A stretch of DNA of 64,000 nucleotides from Pedobacter nototheniae (GTDB taxonomy: Bacteria; Bacteroidota; Bacteroidia; Sphingobacteriales; Sphingobacteriaceae): assembly GCF_004335085.1 (NCBI RefSeq), contig NZ_RQRS01000012.1:1-64000 (forward strand). The letters run 5' to 3'. This document shows, one piece after another, positions 33,631 through 42,624 of the stretch (position 1 is its first letter; every line of letters starts with the position of its first letter). The notes under the pieces were generated by a model. It did no database searches, was not told where the DNA came from, and was given only the letters and a program-made list of their open reading frames with translations. The position numbers and the translations under genes are program-made.

Positions 33631-34371
33631 TTAAAGAAGATACTTATTTGGAATGTTGGTAGGTATATAGTCTGAATTGTACATTTTGTTAAATAAAAGT
33701 GAAACTATATTATAGGTATCCAATTCTTTACGCTGAAACTGCCTTAATAACCCCATAATCGAATAACTTATGGGATTTATAGCAGGAATAAATGTTTCCC
33801 ATTCGTATCCTTTACCCCAAATAAGCCCCTTAATTGTTATGTCAAGATTAACGGATTGTGTTATCAAATAATTCAGCACATCAATGCCATTCTCAGCATT
33901 TTGATTTACAGTATGGAAAATTGGTGTTTGTCCACCAAAACCATTCTCATCAAAACCAGCCATTGCATTTACATCAGCTCCAAAATCTATTAATACCTTT
34001 GCGCATGAAAGATGATTAAACTCGGCGCAAATATGTAACAGCGTAACTTCAAATAATGGGGTAAATGCACATTTGAGTGTATAGCTATGATTTATAGCAT
34101 TCTTATTTTGATTTAATTGGCTTTCTAATTTAGGGGCATCATCCATTAGTACTGAAAACAATATTTCATCTTTAAACTGTAAACCGTAGTTTACAAAGGC
34201 TTTAACACATTCTTTAAATTTTGGGCCTCTGGCATATCCGTTTATCAACTCATAAATAAGGGGCTCATTTCTATAAGAATCATTTGGATTAACGCCGTTT
34301 TCAAAACAGTTTTTTATACCATCTACAGACTGGATTTCTATGTCTGTTACCAATTTCTCAAAATAATTCAT
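33631..34371 (-). CDS. Ankyrin-repeat protein
   Basis: A 246-residue protein with ankyrin repeats: FTPLFEVTLLHICAEFNHLSCAKVLIDFGADVNA near residues 105-140 is split over two units, and GGQTPIFHTVNQNAENGIDVLNYLI is a third. The N-terminal QSVDGIKNCFENGVNPND also fits a degenerate repeat. Ankyrin proteins mediate protein binding. Nothing indicates the partner. It lies last in the minus-strand run after pgl and the DUF5655 gene, with no signal peptide. Confidence 0.8.
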   Translation of the reverse strand: MNYFEKLVTDIEIQSVDGIKNCFENGVNPNDSYRNEPLIYELINGYARGPKFKECVKAFVNYGLQFKDEILFSVLMDDAPKLESQLNQNKNAINHSYTLKCAFTPLFEVTLLHICAEFNHLSCAKVLIDFGADVNAMAGFDENGFGGQTPIFHTVNQNAENGIDVLNYLITQSVNLDITIKGLIWGKGYEWETFIPAINPISYSIMGLLRQFQRKELDTYNIVSLLFNKMYNSDYIPTNIPNKYLL

Positions 34372-34410
34372 GTTGTTAAAATTGAAGTGAATTGTGTTTC
34401 TTAAGTTATT

Positions 34411-34764
34411 TTAAACGCGGTATGCAATTTTCATGAATTTTTTAACCTCATCATTTATATCTTCTTTAAAATAGATTCTTAAATGGTGATTAAATTGATT
34501 GGAGTTTGGAACTTGACCAATTTTTATAAAGCATAGATTATCCTCATAAAGTTTGTCGAACTGAAAAACCACATGAATAAAATTTTTGCCTACTTGCGTT
34601 AAATAAGCCATTTTATAATCACCTTCAATAGCGATCATAGTTTTGGTGTGGCGCAAGTTAATTTTACCGATTTTCTCAAATTCATCAATAAAAAAACGGA
34701 ATAGCGATAAAGCATATTCCGTTTTTCCGTTTAATAAGCCTGATAATTCAATTTTTTCAGACAT
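34411..34764 (-). CDS. DUF5655-like small protein
   Basis: A 117-residue soluble protein without signal peptide or membrane helix. The layout (an N-terminal helix with YALSLFRFFIDEFEKIGKI, the HTKTMIAI strand, MAYLTQVGKNFIHVVFQF, a HHLRIYF strand and a final 'D-I-N-D-E-V-K-K-F-M-K-I-A-Y' helix) looks like DUF5655, which occurs alone or next to DNA-binding modules. Function unknown. It starts 11 nt after the stop of pgl, so it may be carried by the pgl transcript. Confidence 0.6.
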   Translation of the reverse strand: MSEKIELSGLLNGKTEYALSLFRFFIDEFEKIGKINLRHTKTMIAIEGDYKMAYLTQVGKNFIHVVFQFDKLYEDNLCFIKIGQVPNSNQFNHHLRIYFKEDINDEVKKFMKIAYRV

Positions 34765-34775
34765 TATTAATGTTA

Positions 34776-35501
34776 TTAGTTTTCCAATAGTTTGGTTGCT
34801 GCTTCATCAACAAACCAAGTTAATTTACCATCAATAGGGTTAATTAATTGAGATGGATAAGTATCAAAGTCTTTTTCTTCATCGCCAATTACATGTTTTA
34901 AGGCTTCAGCTTTTCCTTCTCCGAAAACTAAAAAGGCAACATTTTCTGCTTTATTAATTAATGGAGCTGTTAAACTTATTCTGTAAGTATTTAATTTTTC
35001 TACAAAAACAGCAGCAACAGTTGCTTCTTCATCCTTAACTAAACTTGTATGCGGAAAAATTGAAGCCGTATGTGCATCATCCCCCATACCCAAAAGGATT
35101 AAATCGAAAACAATATCGCTACCTTCGAAGTGTTTATCTAGTGCTTTTTTGTATTCAATTGCGGCCTTTTCAGGTGCTAAAGTTGTATCGATATAAAATA
35201 TATGATCTTGTGCAGTTCCTAAGCCTTCAAATAAAGCTTTTTTTGCCATTAAACCATTATAGTTTTGATCGTTTGCAGGAACATTACGTTCATCACCAAA
35301 AAAGAAATATACCTTTTCCCAATCAATTCTATCCTTACACTCAGTTGCTAAAAAGTTGTAGAGTGCTTTCGGAGAGTTTCCGCCAGTTAAAACGAAGTTA
35401 AAGCGATCGTTTTCTTCGATTGACATTTCTGCAATTTTGATCACGTAATCTGCTAAATCCTGGTTAAGCTCGTCTAATGTTTTATAAATAAGTAGATTCA
35501 T
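34776..35501 (-). CDS. pgl: 6-phosphogluconolactonase
   Basis: A 241-residue NagB/RpiA-fold enzyme that hydrolyses 6-phosphogluconolactone to 6-phosphogluconate, the second step of the oxidative pentose phosphate pathway. Signs are FVLTGGNSPKALYNFL (phosphate loop near residue 37), FFFGDERNVPAND, LILLGMGDDAHTASIFP with the catalytic His, and the TAPLIN segment. It lies 54 bp after zwf in the same direction, giving the run gnd-zwf-pgl. Confidence 0.94.
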   Translation of the reverse strand: MNLLIYKTLDELNQDLADYVIKIAEMSIEENDRFNFVLTGGNSPKALYNFLATECKDRIDWEKVYFFFGDERNVPANDQNYNGLMAKKALFEGLGTAQDHIFYIDTTLAPEKAAIEYKKALDKHFEGSDIVFDLILLGMGDDAHTASIFPHTSLVKDEEATVAAVFVEKLNTYRISLTAPLINKAENVAFLVFGEGKAEALKHVIGDEEKDFDTYPSQLINPIDGKLTWFVDEAATKLLEN

Positions 35502-35555
35502 TTTGTATTCTCTTCTAATGCTTTAGGATTGCTTCGTTTCGAGCAATAATGCCTA

Positions 35556-37070
35556 TTAATCTTTATTTTTTAATGGTAAATTAAACCAGTGGAAACCATC
35601 TCTGGCAATTAATGCCTCAGCTTCTTCAGGTCCCCAGCTATCTGCAGGGTAATTAGGGAAATTAATTGATTTTTTGCTTTCCCAAGTATTTAAAATTGGC
35701 ATTACTAATTCCCATGCGGCCTCTACCTGATCGCCACGCATAAACAAAGTTTGATCGCCCATCATGGCGTCCAATAATAGTGTTTCGTACGCCTCTGGGG
35801 TATCGCTATCATACGTACCTTTATAATCAAAAACCATATCAACAGGGTTTAAAACCATATCTAAGCCTGGTCTTTTAGCCTGTACTTGCATACGGATGCT
35901 CATTTCTGGTTGGATACTGATTACCAAACGGTTTTGTTGCCAGTTTTCGGTTACGCCTGAAGAAAAAATCTGATGCGGTACATCTCTAAACTGAATGGTG
36001 ATTAAAGAAGAAGTTTGGTTTAAGCGCTTTCCTGTTCTCAAGTAAAATGGAATACCTTGCCATCTCCAGTTGTCGATATGAAATTTAACAGCTGCAAAAG
36101 TTTCTGTATTAGAGTGTGGATCAACGCTGTTTTCTTGGCGGTAACCAGGTACTTCTTTACCTTCAACCCAACCTTTGCTGTACTGACCGCGAACGGTATT
36201 AAAACGAATATCTTCTGGCGAAAATGGGCGCATTGCTTTTAAAACCTCAACTTTACGGTTGCGAATTTCGTCAGCATCAAAATTTATTGGTGCTTCCATT
36301 CCAATTAAACAAAGCAATTGCAAAAGATGATTTTGAATCATATCCCTCAACGCACCGGCACCTTCATAATAACCACCACGATCTGCAACGCCTAATTGCT
36401 CGGTAACAGAAATTTGAACATGATCGATATAGGATCTATTCCAAAGCGGCTCAAACAAAGCATTTGCAAAGCGGAAAGCCATCATGTTTTGAACCGTTTC
36501 TTTACCCAAATAGTGATCTATACGATAAATTTGCTTTTCTGTAAAAATATTGCTCAATAACGCATTAAGCTCTTTTGCAGATTCTAAATCATGACCAAAA
36601 GGTTTTTCGATTACAATACGACTATTGTCTTCGTTTTGCGTTAATTTATACTTTTGAAGGCATTCTGCAATTACAGGGAAGAAATTAGGTGCAACGGCAA
36701 GGTAGAAAATTACTTGTGTTTCTGGTCCGTATTCTTTTTGATATTTTTCTACTGCAGCCTTTAAATTTTCGAAAGTTTTTGGCTGTGCAAAATCAGTAGG
36801 GCAGTAATGAATTGTATTACCAAATTGTTCCCACTTATCTTTTTTAACTTTTCCTGTACGAGAAAATTCATTAACAGCATCTTCCAAAGCACCTTTATAG
36901 CTCTCATCGGTAAATTCTGTTCTTCCTGTACCAATTACAGCAAATTTTTCGGGCATGTAGCCCTCCATAAATAAGTTGTATAAAGCAGGAGCTAATTTTC
37001 TTTTATTTAAATCACCTGTACCACCAAATATTACAAATATTGTTGGGTTTAACGCGGTTTTGGTTTTCAT
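35556..37070 (-). CDS. zwf: Glucose-6-phosphate 1-dehydrogenase
   Basis: A 504-residue enzyme that oxidises glucose 6-phosphate to 6-phosphogluconolactone and makes NADPH. The cofactor loop is FGGTGDLNKRKLAPALYNL, the second signature EKPFGHDLESAKELN, and the active-site RIDHYLGKETVQN carries the catalytic His and Lys. Length is normal. It lies between gnd (upstream, 27 bp) and pgl, so the three oxidative steps are coded together. Confidence 0.97.
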   Translation of the reverse strand: MKTKTALNPTIFVIFGGTGDLNKRKLAPALYNLFMEGYMPEKFAVIGTGRTEFTDESYKGALEDAVNEFSRTGKVKKDKWEQFGNTIHYCPTDFAQPKTFENLKAAVEKYQKEYGPETQVIFYLAVAPNFFPVIAECLQKYKLTQNEDNSRIVIEKPFGHDLESAKELNALLSNIFTEKQIYRIDHYLGKETVQNMMAFRFANALFEPLWNRSYIDHVQISVTEQLGVADRGGYYEGAGALRDMIQNHLLQLLCLIGMEAPINFDADEIRNRKVEVLKAMRPFSPEDIRFNTVRGQYSKGWVEGKEVPGYRQENSVDPHSNTETFAAVKFHIDNWRWQGIPFYLRTGKRLNQTSSLITIQFRDVPHQIFSSGVTENWQQNRLVISIQPEMSIRMQVQAKRPGLDMVLNPVDMVFDYKGTYDSDTPEAYETLLLDAMMGDQTLFMRGDQVEAAWELVMPILNTWESKKSINFPNYPADSWGPEEAEALIARDGFHWFNLPLKNKD

Positions 37071-37097
37071 TTTATTTTAAGGATTGTGAGTCTAATT

Positions 37098-38513
37098 TTA
37101 GGATAATTTATTCCAATCTGCATGGAAAACACCCGATTTATCGATACGCTCAAAAGTATGCGCTCCAAAGAAATCACGTTGTGCCTGAATTAAATTAGAA
37201 GGCATTCTGCCGGTTGTAATGGTATCGAAATAAGTTAATGTAGATGCAAAGGCAGGAATACCAACGCCCGCGTTTACACAGGCAGAAACAGTTTTACGTG
37301 TGCCACCCAATGTGCTTTTTATAATTTCTTGAATCCCAGCATCACCGAATAGATGTTCTAAGCTGTTGTTTTTTTCGTAAGCCTGATAAATATCTTCTAA
37401 AAATTTAGCTCTAATGATACATCCACCACGCCAAATTTTTGCAATTTCCTGCAATTTAAGGTCGTACTGATATTCTTTTGATGCCTGAACCAATAAGTGC
37501 ATACCTTGAGCATAAGCACTAATCATAGAGAAATAAAACGCATCTTCAAGCTCATCAATAGTTACATCAATTTTGCCATCTTTTTTACCAAAGGCATTTT
37601 CTAAAGAAACTCTCAAATCTTTAAATTTAGAAAGATCCCGGTTAGAAACTGCTTCGTTAATGGTTGGAATAGGCAATTGTAATTCCATTGAAACCTCAGA
37701 AGTCCATTTCCCCGTGCCCTTAGAGCGGGCTTCATCTTTAATTTGATCTAAAAGATCATTTTGAGTTTCGGTATCCTTGAAAAGGAAAATTTCAGCAGTA
37801 ATTTCTAATAGGAAAGATTGAAGTCTGCCTTCGTTCCACTTTTTAAATACAGTATAAATTTGTTGGTTAGAGTAACCTAAACCGTTTTTAAGGATGCCAT
37901 AAACTTCGGCAATTAGCTCCATAATGGCATATTCGATACCATTATGTACCATTTTAACAAAGTGACCAGAAGCACCTGGACCGATATAAGTTACGCAAGG
38001 ATCGCCGTTTACTTTAGCTGCAATAGCATCAAAAACATCCTTAACAACGTTGTAAGCTTCTTTATCTCCGCCTGGCATCATACTAGGACCGAAACGTGCG
38101 CCTTCTTCACCACCAGAAATACCCATGCCGAAAAAGTGTAAGCCATCTTTTTCTAGCTCATCTACACGGCGGTTTGTATCTGTAAAATGTGAGTTTCCGC
38201 TATCTATAATGATATCGCCCTTGCTTAAAAGCGGTTTTAATTCTGCAATTACACTATCTACAATAGGACCTGCCGGAACCAATAAAACTAAAGTACGTGG
38301 CGTTTGCAGGTGGCTAATAAAATCTTCTATGTTATCAAATCCTTCCAACTGATGAGCTTTTCCTTCTTCTTCAAGCTTTGCGATCATTTTCTGATCTTTA
38401 TCATAACCTGTTACAGAAAAACCTTTATCAGCCATATTTAATAAAAGGTTACGGCCCATTGTGCCTAAACCAATCATTCCTAATTTATATTGTTTTGATT
38501 CGTTACTTGCCAT
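37098..38513 (-). CDS. gnd: 6-phosphogluconate dehydrogenase, decarboxylating
   Basis: A 471-residue enzyme that turns 6-phosphogluconate into ribulose 5-phosphate, CO2 and NADPH. GLGTMGRNLLLNMADKGF is the cofactor site, and GISGGEEGARFGPSMMPGG with VHNGIEYAIMELIAE forms the substrate site. The 470-residue length is that of the long homodimeric form. It follows the ROK-family kinase in the same direction at 84 bp. Confidence 0.97.
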   Translation of the reverse strand: MASNESKQYKLGMIGLGTMGRNLLLNMADKGFSVTGYDKDQKMIAKLEEEGKAHQLEGFDNIEDFISHLQTPRTLVLLVPAGPIVDSVIAELKPLLSKGDIIIDSGNSHFTDTNRRVDELEKDGLHFFGMGISGGEEGARFGPSMMPGGDKEAYNVVKDVFDAIAAKVNGDPCVTYIGPGASGHFVKMVHNGIEYAIMELIAEVYGILKNGLGYSNQQIYTVFKKWNEGRLQSFLLEITAEIFLFKDTETQNDLLDQIKDEARSKGTGKWTSEVSMELQLPIPTINEAVSNRDLSKFKDLRVSLENAFGKKDGKIDVTIDELEDAFYFSMISAYAQGMHLLVQASKEYQYDLKLQEIAKIWRGGCIIRAKFLEDIYQAYEKNNSLEHLFGDAGIQEIIKSTLGGTRKTVSACVNAGVGIPAFASTLTYFDTITTGRMPSNLIQAQRDFFGAHTFERIDKSGVFHADWNKLS

Positions 38514-38597
38514 TTTTAATTTATTATGTACCCAAAATTAGGGTTTACAATTTAATATTGAAGATAATGTTGTTAAAAGATTGTAATAAAACTGGTA

Positions 38598-39359
38598 TTA
38601 TTTTGATTGCGGTTTAACGGTTACAATATTATACTTATCCGCAAGTTTCCAAAGTTTGGCGCCACCTTTAATGCCGTCTCTATTGGTTACAATTTTAATA
38701 TTGTCTTCCAGTTTAAAATCTATCTGTTTTGAATTGCCACCGCCAATGTATAAAGCATCGTAGTTAAAAACGGTTTTATAAATCTCAATTACCTTTTTTA
38801 AGCGTTTATTCCATCTTTCGGTGCCTATTTTTTCAAAGGTTTTGTTGCCAATATAATCGTCGTAATCCTCTTCCTTATTAATAGGAAAGTGGGCAAGTTC
38901 CAAATGGGGAAGGAGTTCGCCATCAAAAAGTAGAGCTGTTCCAAAACCAGTACCCACTGTAAATACGATTTCAAAACCCTTACCTTCAACAATTCCTAAA
39001 CCTTGTTGATCGGCATCATTTACTAATCTAACAGGTTTATTTAATGCATTAGCAACACGTTGGGCTAAATCCACATCATCCCATTTACCTTTTGCCAGGT
39101 TAGGAGCTGTTTTTACAATGCCGTTTTTAACGTAACCAGGAAAGCCAATAGAAACACGATCGTAAGTTAATGGAATAGGCTTAATTAAGTCCTCAATACC
39201 TGTAACAATGTCTTTTGGTGTAGCACCATCGGGCGTTTTGCTTTTCATATATTCGGAAAGCATATTGCCATCTTCATCTAATAGTACCGTTTTTATACTC
39301 GTTCCGCCAATATCAATTGATAATATGTTTGTATTTTCAGCCTTTTTCTTAGTAGCCAT
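38598..39359 (-). CDS. ROK-family kinase resembling polyphosphate glucokinase
   Basis: A 253-residue sugar kinase of the ROK family. The phosphate loop IDIGGTSIKTVLLDEDG lies near residue 14. VNDADQQGLG (catalytic Asp) and VGTGFGTALLFDGELLPH (second phosphate loop) follow, then ELAHFPI with the Glu-x-x-His pair. The order and spacing, GFPGYVKNGIVKTAPNLAKG, and the W-N-K-R tail with YIGGG match actinobacterial polyphosphate glucokinases (PPGK) better than ordinary ROK regulators, and the ROK zinc-cysteine cluster is absent. It would phosphorylate glucose with polyphosphate or ATP. It heads the gnd-zwf-pgl run, feeding glucose 6-phosphate into it. Confidence 0.75.
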   Translation of the reverse strand: MATKKKAENTNILSIDIGGTSIKTVLLDEDGNMLSEYMKSKTPDGATPKDIVTGIEDLIKPIPLTYDRVSIGFPGYVKNGIVKTAPNLAKGKWDDVDLAQRVANALNKPVRLVNDADQQGLGIVEGKGFEIVFTVGTGFGTALLFDGELLPHLELAHFPINKEEDYDDYIGNKTFEKIGTERWNKRLKKVIEIYKTVFNYDALYIGGGNSKQIDFKLEDNIKIVTNRDGIKGGAKLWKLADKYNIVTVKPQSK

Positions 39360-39479
39360 TTTATTGTTTTTATATATGTAGTTTACAAATTAATTAAAAC
39401 AAAAAAGATTAAACGAATAGAAAGTGATTTATTTATAAATAATAAACTATTAAATCTATGTAATTAGTAGAATATTATT

Positions 39480-40751
39480 ATGTTTGTGAGATCGTATTTA
39501 TTCATTCAATTGTTAAAAATGCATCACGTAAACTATTTAGCCTTTGCCATTCCAGCGTTCTTTTTATTTGTTTATATCGAATTTAAAATATCCCGGAATA
39601 AAAAAAGGGCAGATATTTTTAAGTATGAAAGTTCGGTTGCAAATTTTAGCGTAGGCATTGCAGAGCGCCTGCTTAATCTTTTTATAGCTGCCAGTTTTTA
39701 TCAGGTTTATCAATGGGTTTACACTAATTACGCCATTTTTGATATTGCCAACAAATGGTATGTATGGATCATTTTATTGCTGGCAACTGATTTAGTTTGG
39801 TACTGGTACCATAGACTTGGCCACGAAATTAATTTTTTATGGGCTGCACATATCGTACACCATCAAAGCGAAGAGTTTAATTTATCAGCAGCGGCGAGAA
39901 TTACGACTATACAGGCAATTTTTAGAAATGTATTTTGGTGTGTGTTGCCTTTAATTGGTTTTCATCCTAATATGATTATTACCATTTTGCTTGCTCATGG
40001 TGCTTATTCATTTTTTACGCATACGCAGTTGATTGGCAAAATTGGTTGGCTCGAAAATATATTAATTACGCCATCTTTACATGGCGTTCATCATGCTTCG
40101 GACGAAAAATATCTTGATAAAAACTATGGTGATGTATTTGTATTTTGGGATAAGATTTTCGGAACTTTTCAAACTGAGGAGGAGCCACCAAAGTATGGCT
40201 TAACACACTCTATAAAAAGCTATAGTTTTTTATGGCAACACTTTCATTATTATTTAGAAATTGCTGAAGCTTACAATAGGGCACACGGTTTTAAGGCAAA
40301 GTGGAAAGCAGTATTTGGTAGCCCAGCTTATATGGATCAAAATATTCGTCCGATACTTGAAGAACGCTACTTTCAAAGTAAAGCAAAGGGCAGTTCGAAA
40401 TTTAAGTTTAAATCTTACTTAAATATTCAGCTCATTATGGTGGTTATAATATTAACTTTAACTACTATGTTTTACAGTTATATAGATAATTTATCTAAAG
40501 TTTCTGTTCTTGTGTTTATACTGATTACGCTTATTAATATTGGCGCTCTTTTAGAGCAACGCAAGTGGATTTATTACCTGGAATGTTTAAGGTTAATATT
40601 AATTTTTGGTTATGTGTTTTATCGCTATGATATTTTTGGCTTAGTAATTATCCCAGTTATTTCCTTAATTATTTTAGAACGTTATTTCGCACTTAGTAGT
40701 TTATATAAAAAATATATATTGCATTTAGAACCTAACCGAATTAATACCTAG
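39480..40751 (+). CDS. Fatty acid hydroxylase/sterol desaturase family membrane enzyme
   Basis: A 423-residue integral membrane protein. The di-iron histidine clusters of the fatty acid hydroxylase superfamily are HRLGHE, HIVHHQS and HGVHHA, in the order seen in the family, between residues ~115 and 205. Several hydrophobic segments frame them (AFAIPAFFLFVYIEF near the start and VVIILTLTTMFYSYI near 325), and the C-terminal ~110 residues add four helices, as in alkylglycerol-monooxygenase-like members. It introduces oxygen into a lipid chain. A start at ATG 39519 is also possible. Alone, with no clear operon. Confidence 0.85.
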   Translation: MFVRSYLFIQLLKMHHVNYLAFAIPAFFLFVYIEFKISRNKKRADIFKYESSVANFSVGIAERLLNLFIAASFYQVYQWVYTNYAIFDIANKWYVWIILLLATDLVWYWYHRLGHEINFLWAAHIVHHQSEEFNLSAAARITTIQAIFRNVFWCVLPLIGFHPNMIITILLAHGAYSFFTHTQLIGKIGWLENILITPSLHGVHHASDEKYLDKNYGDVFVFWDKIFGTFQTEEEPPKYGLTHSIKSYSFLWQHFHYYLEIAEAYNRAHGFKAKWKAVFGSPAYMDQNIRPILEERYFQSKAKGSSKFKFKSYLNIQLIMVVIILTLTTMFYSYIDNLSKVSVLVFILITLINIGALLEQRKWIYYLECLRLILIFGYVFYRYDIFGLVIIPVISLIILERYFALSSLYKKYILHLEPNRINT

Positions 40752-40775
40752 ATAATCTAAATGCAAAATTAATTT

Positions 40776-40792
40776 AACATTACCGTAATGTT
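40776..40792 (+). promoter_or_regulatory. Palindrome upstream of the ECF sigma gene
   Basis: aacattac-c-gtaatgtt is an 8+1+8 perfect palindrome, 22 bp before the sigma-factor ATG. It is short with no T run, so an operator is more likely than a terminator. No known consensus recognised. Confidence 0.5.
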
Positions 40793-40814
40793 GGTAGGCT
40801 AATTTAGCTGCCAA

Positions 40815-41390
40815 ATGAGGGATGGATATTTAATTAAAAGTGATGAAGACTTAATGTCTTTATTAAGTGGTGAAGATAGTTTAGCGCTTGAAACACTTTT
40901 TAATCGCTATTACCCAGCACTTTGTAAGTTTACATCTATTTACTTAAACGATTATAGTAAAGCTGAAGAGCTTATTGCCGATTTATTTATGAAATTGTGG
41001 GATAAAAAAGGTGCATTGCAAATTAAAACACTCAAGCAATATCTTTTTGTATCAGCCAGAAATTTAGCCTTAAACGAAATACAAAGGGTAAAATTAAATA
41101 CATTTAGTTTAAGCGATCACGATGAATCGTTTATTTTGCCTGATACTCATCTAAATCCACACGATTTACTTGCAAGTCGAGAATCTTATAAAGAAATTTT
41201 TTCTTTAATTAACCACCTTCCTGATCGCCAGCGGGAAGTGCTTTTAATGAGCCGAGTTGATCTTCTTGAAAAAAATAATATTGCTGATATTTTAGGAATC
41301 TCCGTTAGAACAGTTGAAACATTATTATATCAAGCAATTAAAAATTTCAGATTATTGGTTGCAAATGCAAATCAGCGGTCCAAAACTTAA
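40815..41390 (+). CDS. ECF RNA polymerase sigma factor
   Basis: A 191-residue extracytoplasmic-function sigma factor. Region 2 includes ALETLFNRYYPALCKFTSI and AEELIADLFMKLWD, with region 2.4 near QYLFVSARNLALNEIQR. Region 4 shows LPDRQREVLLMSRVDLLEKNNIADILGISVRTVETLL, a helix-turn-helix. It is followed at 108 bp by a FecR-type anti-sigma factor and then a SusC with an STN domain, the standard three-part surface-signalling relay in Bacteroidota. It should switch on the susC operon when substrate binds the transporter. Confidence 0.92.
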   Translation: MRDGYLIKSDEDLMSLLSGEDSLALETLFNRYYPALCKFTSIYLNDYSKAEELIADLFMKLWDKKGALQIKTLKQYLFVSARNLALNEIQRVKLNTFSLSDHDESFILPDTHLNPHDLLASRESYKEIFSLINHLPDRQREVLLMSRVDLLEKNNIADILGISVRTVETLLYQAIKNFRLLVANANQRSKT

Positions 41391-41463
41391 ATGTTAACCA
41401 CATTTACCTGCTTAATATTTTCTTAACAATAACTTAATCTTTTTCGCTACGTAGTTGGTCAAT

Positions 41464-41493
41464 TAATACTGTCTTATCATCAGAACAGTATTA
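41464..41493 (+). promoter_or_regulatory. Hairpin in the fecR leader
   Basis: taatactgt (41464-41472) pairs with acagtatta (41485-41493), five bases before the fecR start. A 9-bp hairpin so close to the start can limit translation. Regulatory function is inferred. Confidence 0.5.
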
Positions 41494-41497
41494 TTAA

Positions 41498-42496
41498 ATG
41501 GATCAACATTATTATAAATTAATAGAAGATTACAGTAAGAAAAGCATAAGCAACGAAAACCTTTCGGATTTGATGTTATGGGTTGGCGAAAGTGATGAAA
41601 ATCAACAAGCTTTCAGAGAAGTTTTGCAAGTTTTTGAAACTGCAGATCAGCATTTGATTAAACCGATAAATCAGCAAAAAAGTTGGTATGCGATACAGCA
41701 GCATGTAAACGAAAAATCGAAATTCGAAAAGCCTATTCTAAAAATAAGGTGGAATAAATGGATTAAACTTGCCGCTGCAGTAGTTGTACTGGCTACTTTA
41801 CCTCTTTTATATTTTTATAATCAAAGTAAAAAGCCCGCTGTTGAGGTTGCTTATAATGAAATTTACAATCCAAAAGGACAAAAGCGCCTGGTAACCATGC
41901 CCGATGGTTCTAACGTTTATTTAAACGGCGACACTAAAATACGTTATGCACAAAATTTTAATACAGGTAAAAGAATCGTTTACCTGGAAGGTGAAGCATT
42001 TTTTGATGTTCAGCATAAAGAGAAGCAACCATTTATAGTAAATACGGGTAAAGTGAGTACTACAGTTTTAGGAACTTCATTTAATGTAAATGCTTACAAA
42101 GCTTCAAAAAACATAACGGTAACGGTACAAACAGGTAAAGTTGGTGTGGTTATTAAAAATGAAACAAAAGAGAAACAGGTTTATTTCCTTTTGCCAAACC
42201 AACAGTTGAGCATTTCTGCCGAAGGTAAAACATGTACAAAACAAACCGTTAATGCGCTAGAATTTAATAGTTGGAGAGAGTATAAAATGATTTTTTATGA
42301 TAAAACGCTCGAAGAAATTGCGCAAACAATAGGAAGGGAGTATGATTTGGATATTCTAATTAAAAGTGAAAGACTTAAAGATATAAAGCTCACCGCGAAG
42401 TTTGATAAATGTTCTATACAGCAAATTATGGAAATGGTAGCAAAACTTTCGGGTGCAAAATATACAATCTATGAAAATGAAATAATTATTTATTAA
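41498..42496 (+). CDS. FecR-family anti-sigma regulator
   Basis: A 332-residue membrane regulator. The N-terminal ~85 residues (cytosolic, binding the sigma factor) precede a membrane helix WIKLAAAVVVLATLPLLYFY (residues ~88-107). The periplasmic FecR domain follows with VTMPDGSNVYLNGDTKIRY, VYLEGEAFFDVQHKEKQPF, TTVLGTSFNV and a C-terminal DUF4974-type domain (YDKTLEEIAQTIGREYDLDI) that contacts the transporter's STN domain. It probably passes the transport signal to the adjacent ECF sigma factor. Confidence 0.92.
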   Translation: MDQHYYKLIEDYSKKSISNENLSDLMLWVGESDENQQAFREVLQVFETADQHLIKPINQQKSWYAIQQHVNEKSKFEKPILKIRWNKWIKLAAAVVVLATLPLLYFYNQSKKPAVEVAYNEIYNPKGQKRLVTMPDGSNVYLNGDTKIRYAQNFNTGKRIVYLEGEAFFDVQHKEKQPFIVNTGKVSTTVLGTSFNVNAYKASKNITVTVQTGKVGVVIKNETKEKQVYFLLPNQQLSISAEGKTCTKQTVNALEFNSWREYKMIFYDKTLEEIAQTIGREYDLDILIKSERLKDIKLTAKFDKCSIQQIMEMVAKLSGAKYTIYENEIIIY

Positions 42497-42546
42497 CAAA
42501 GAATTTTAAAGAAATAGATATGATATAGAATTACTAAAAAGAAAAT

Positions 42547-42575
42547 GGCTTGAAATGCTGGACACATTCCAAGCC
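42547..42575 (+). promoter_or_regulatory. Hairpin in the susC leader
   Basis: ggcttgaaatg (42547-42557) pairs with cattccaagcc (42565-42575) with one mismatch and a 7-nt loop, 50 bp before susC. Without a long T run it is a weak terminator, and attenuation between fecR and susC is possible. Confidence 0.45.
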
Positions 42576-42624
42576 GGGAAAAACTGTTTAAACTAATTTA
42601 ATAAAAGTAAAACTTAGTAAAGAT

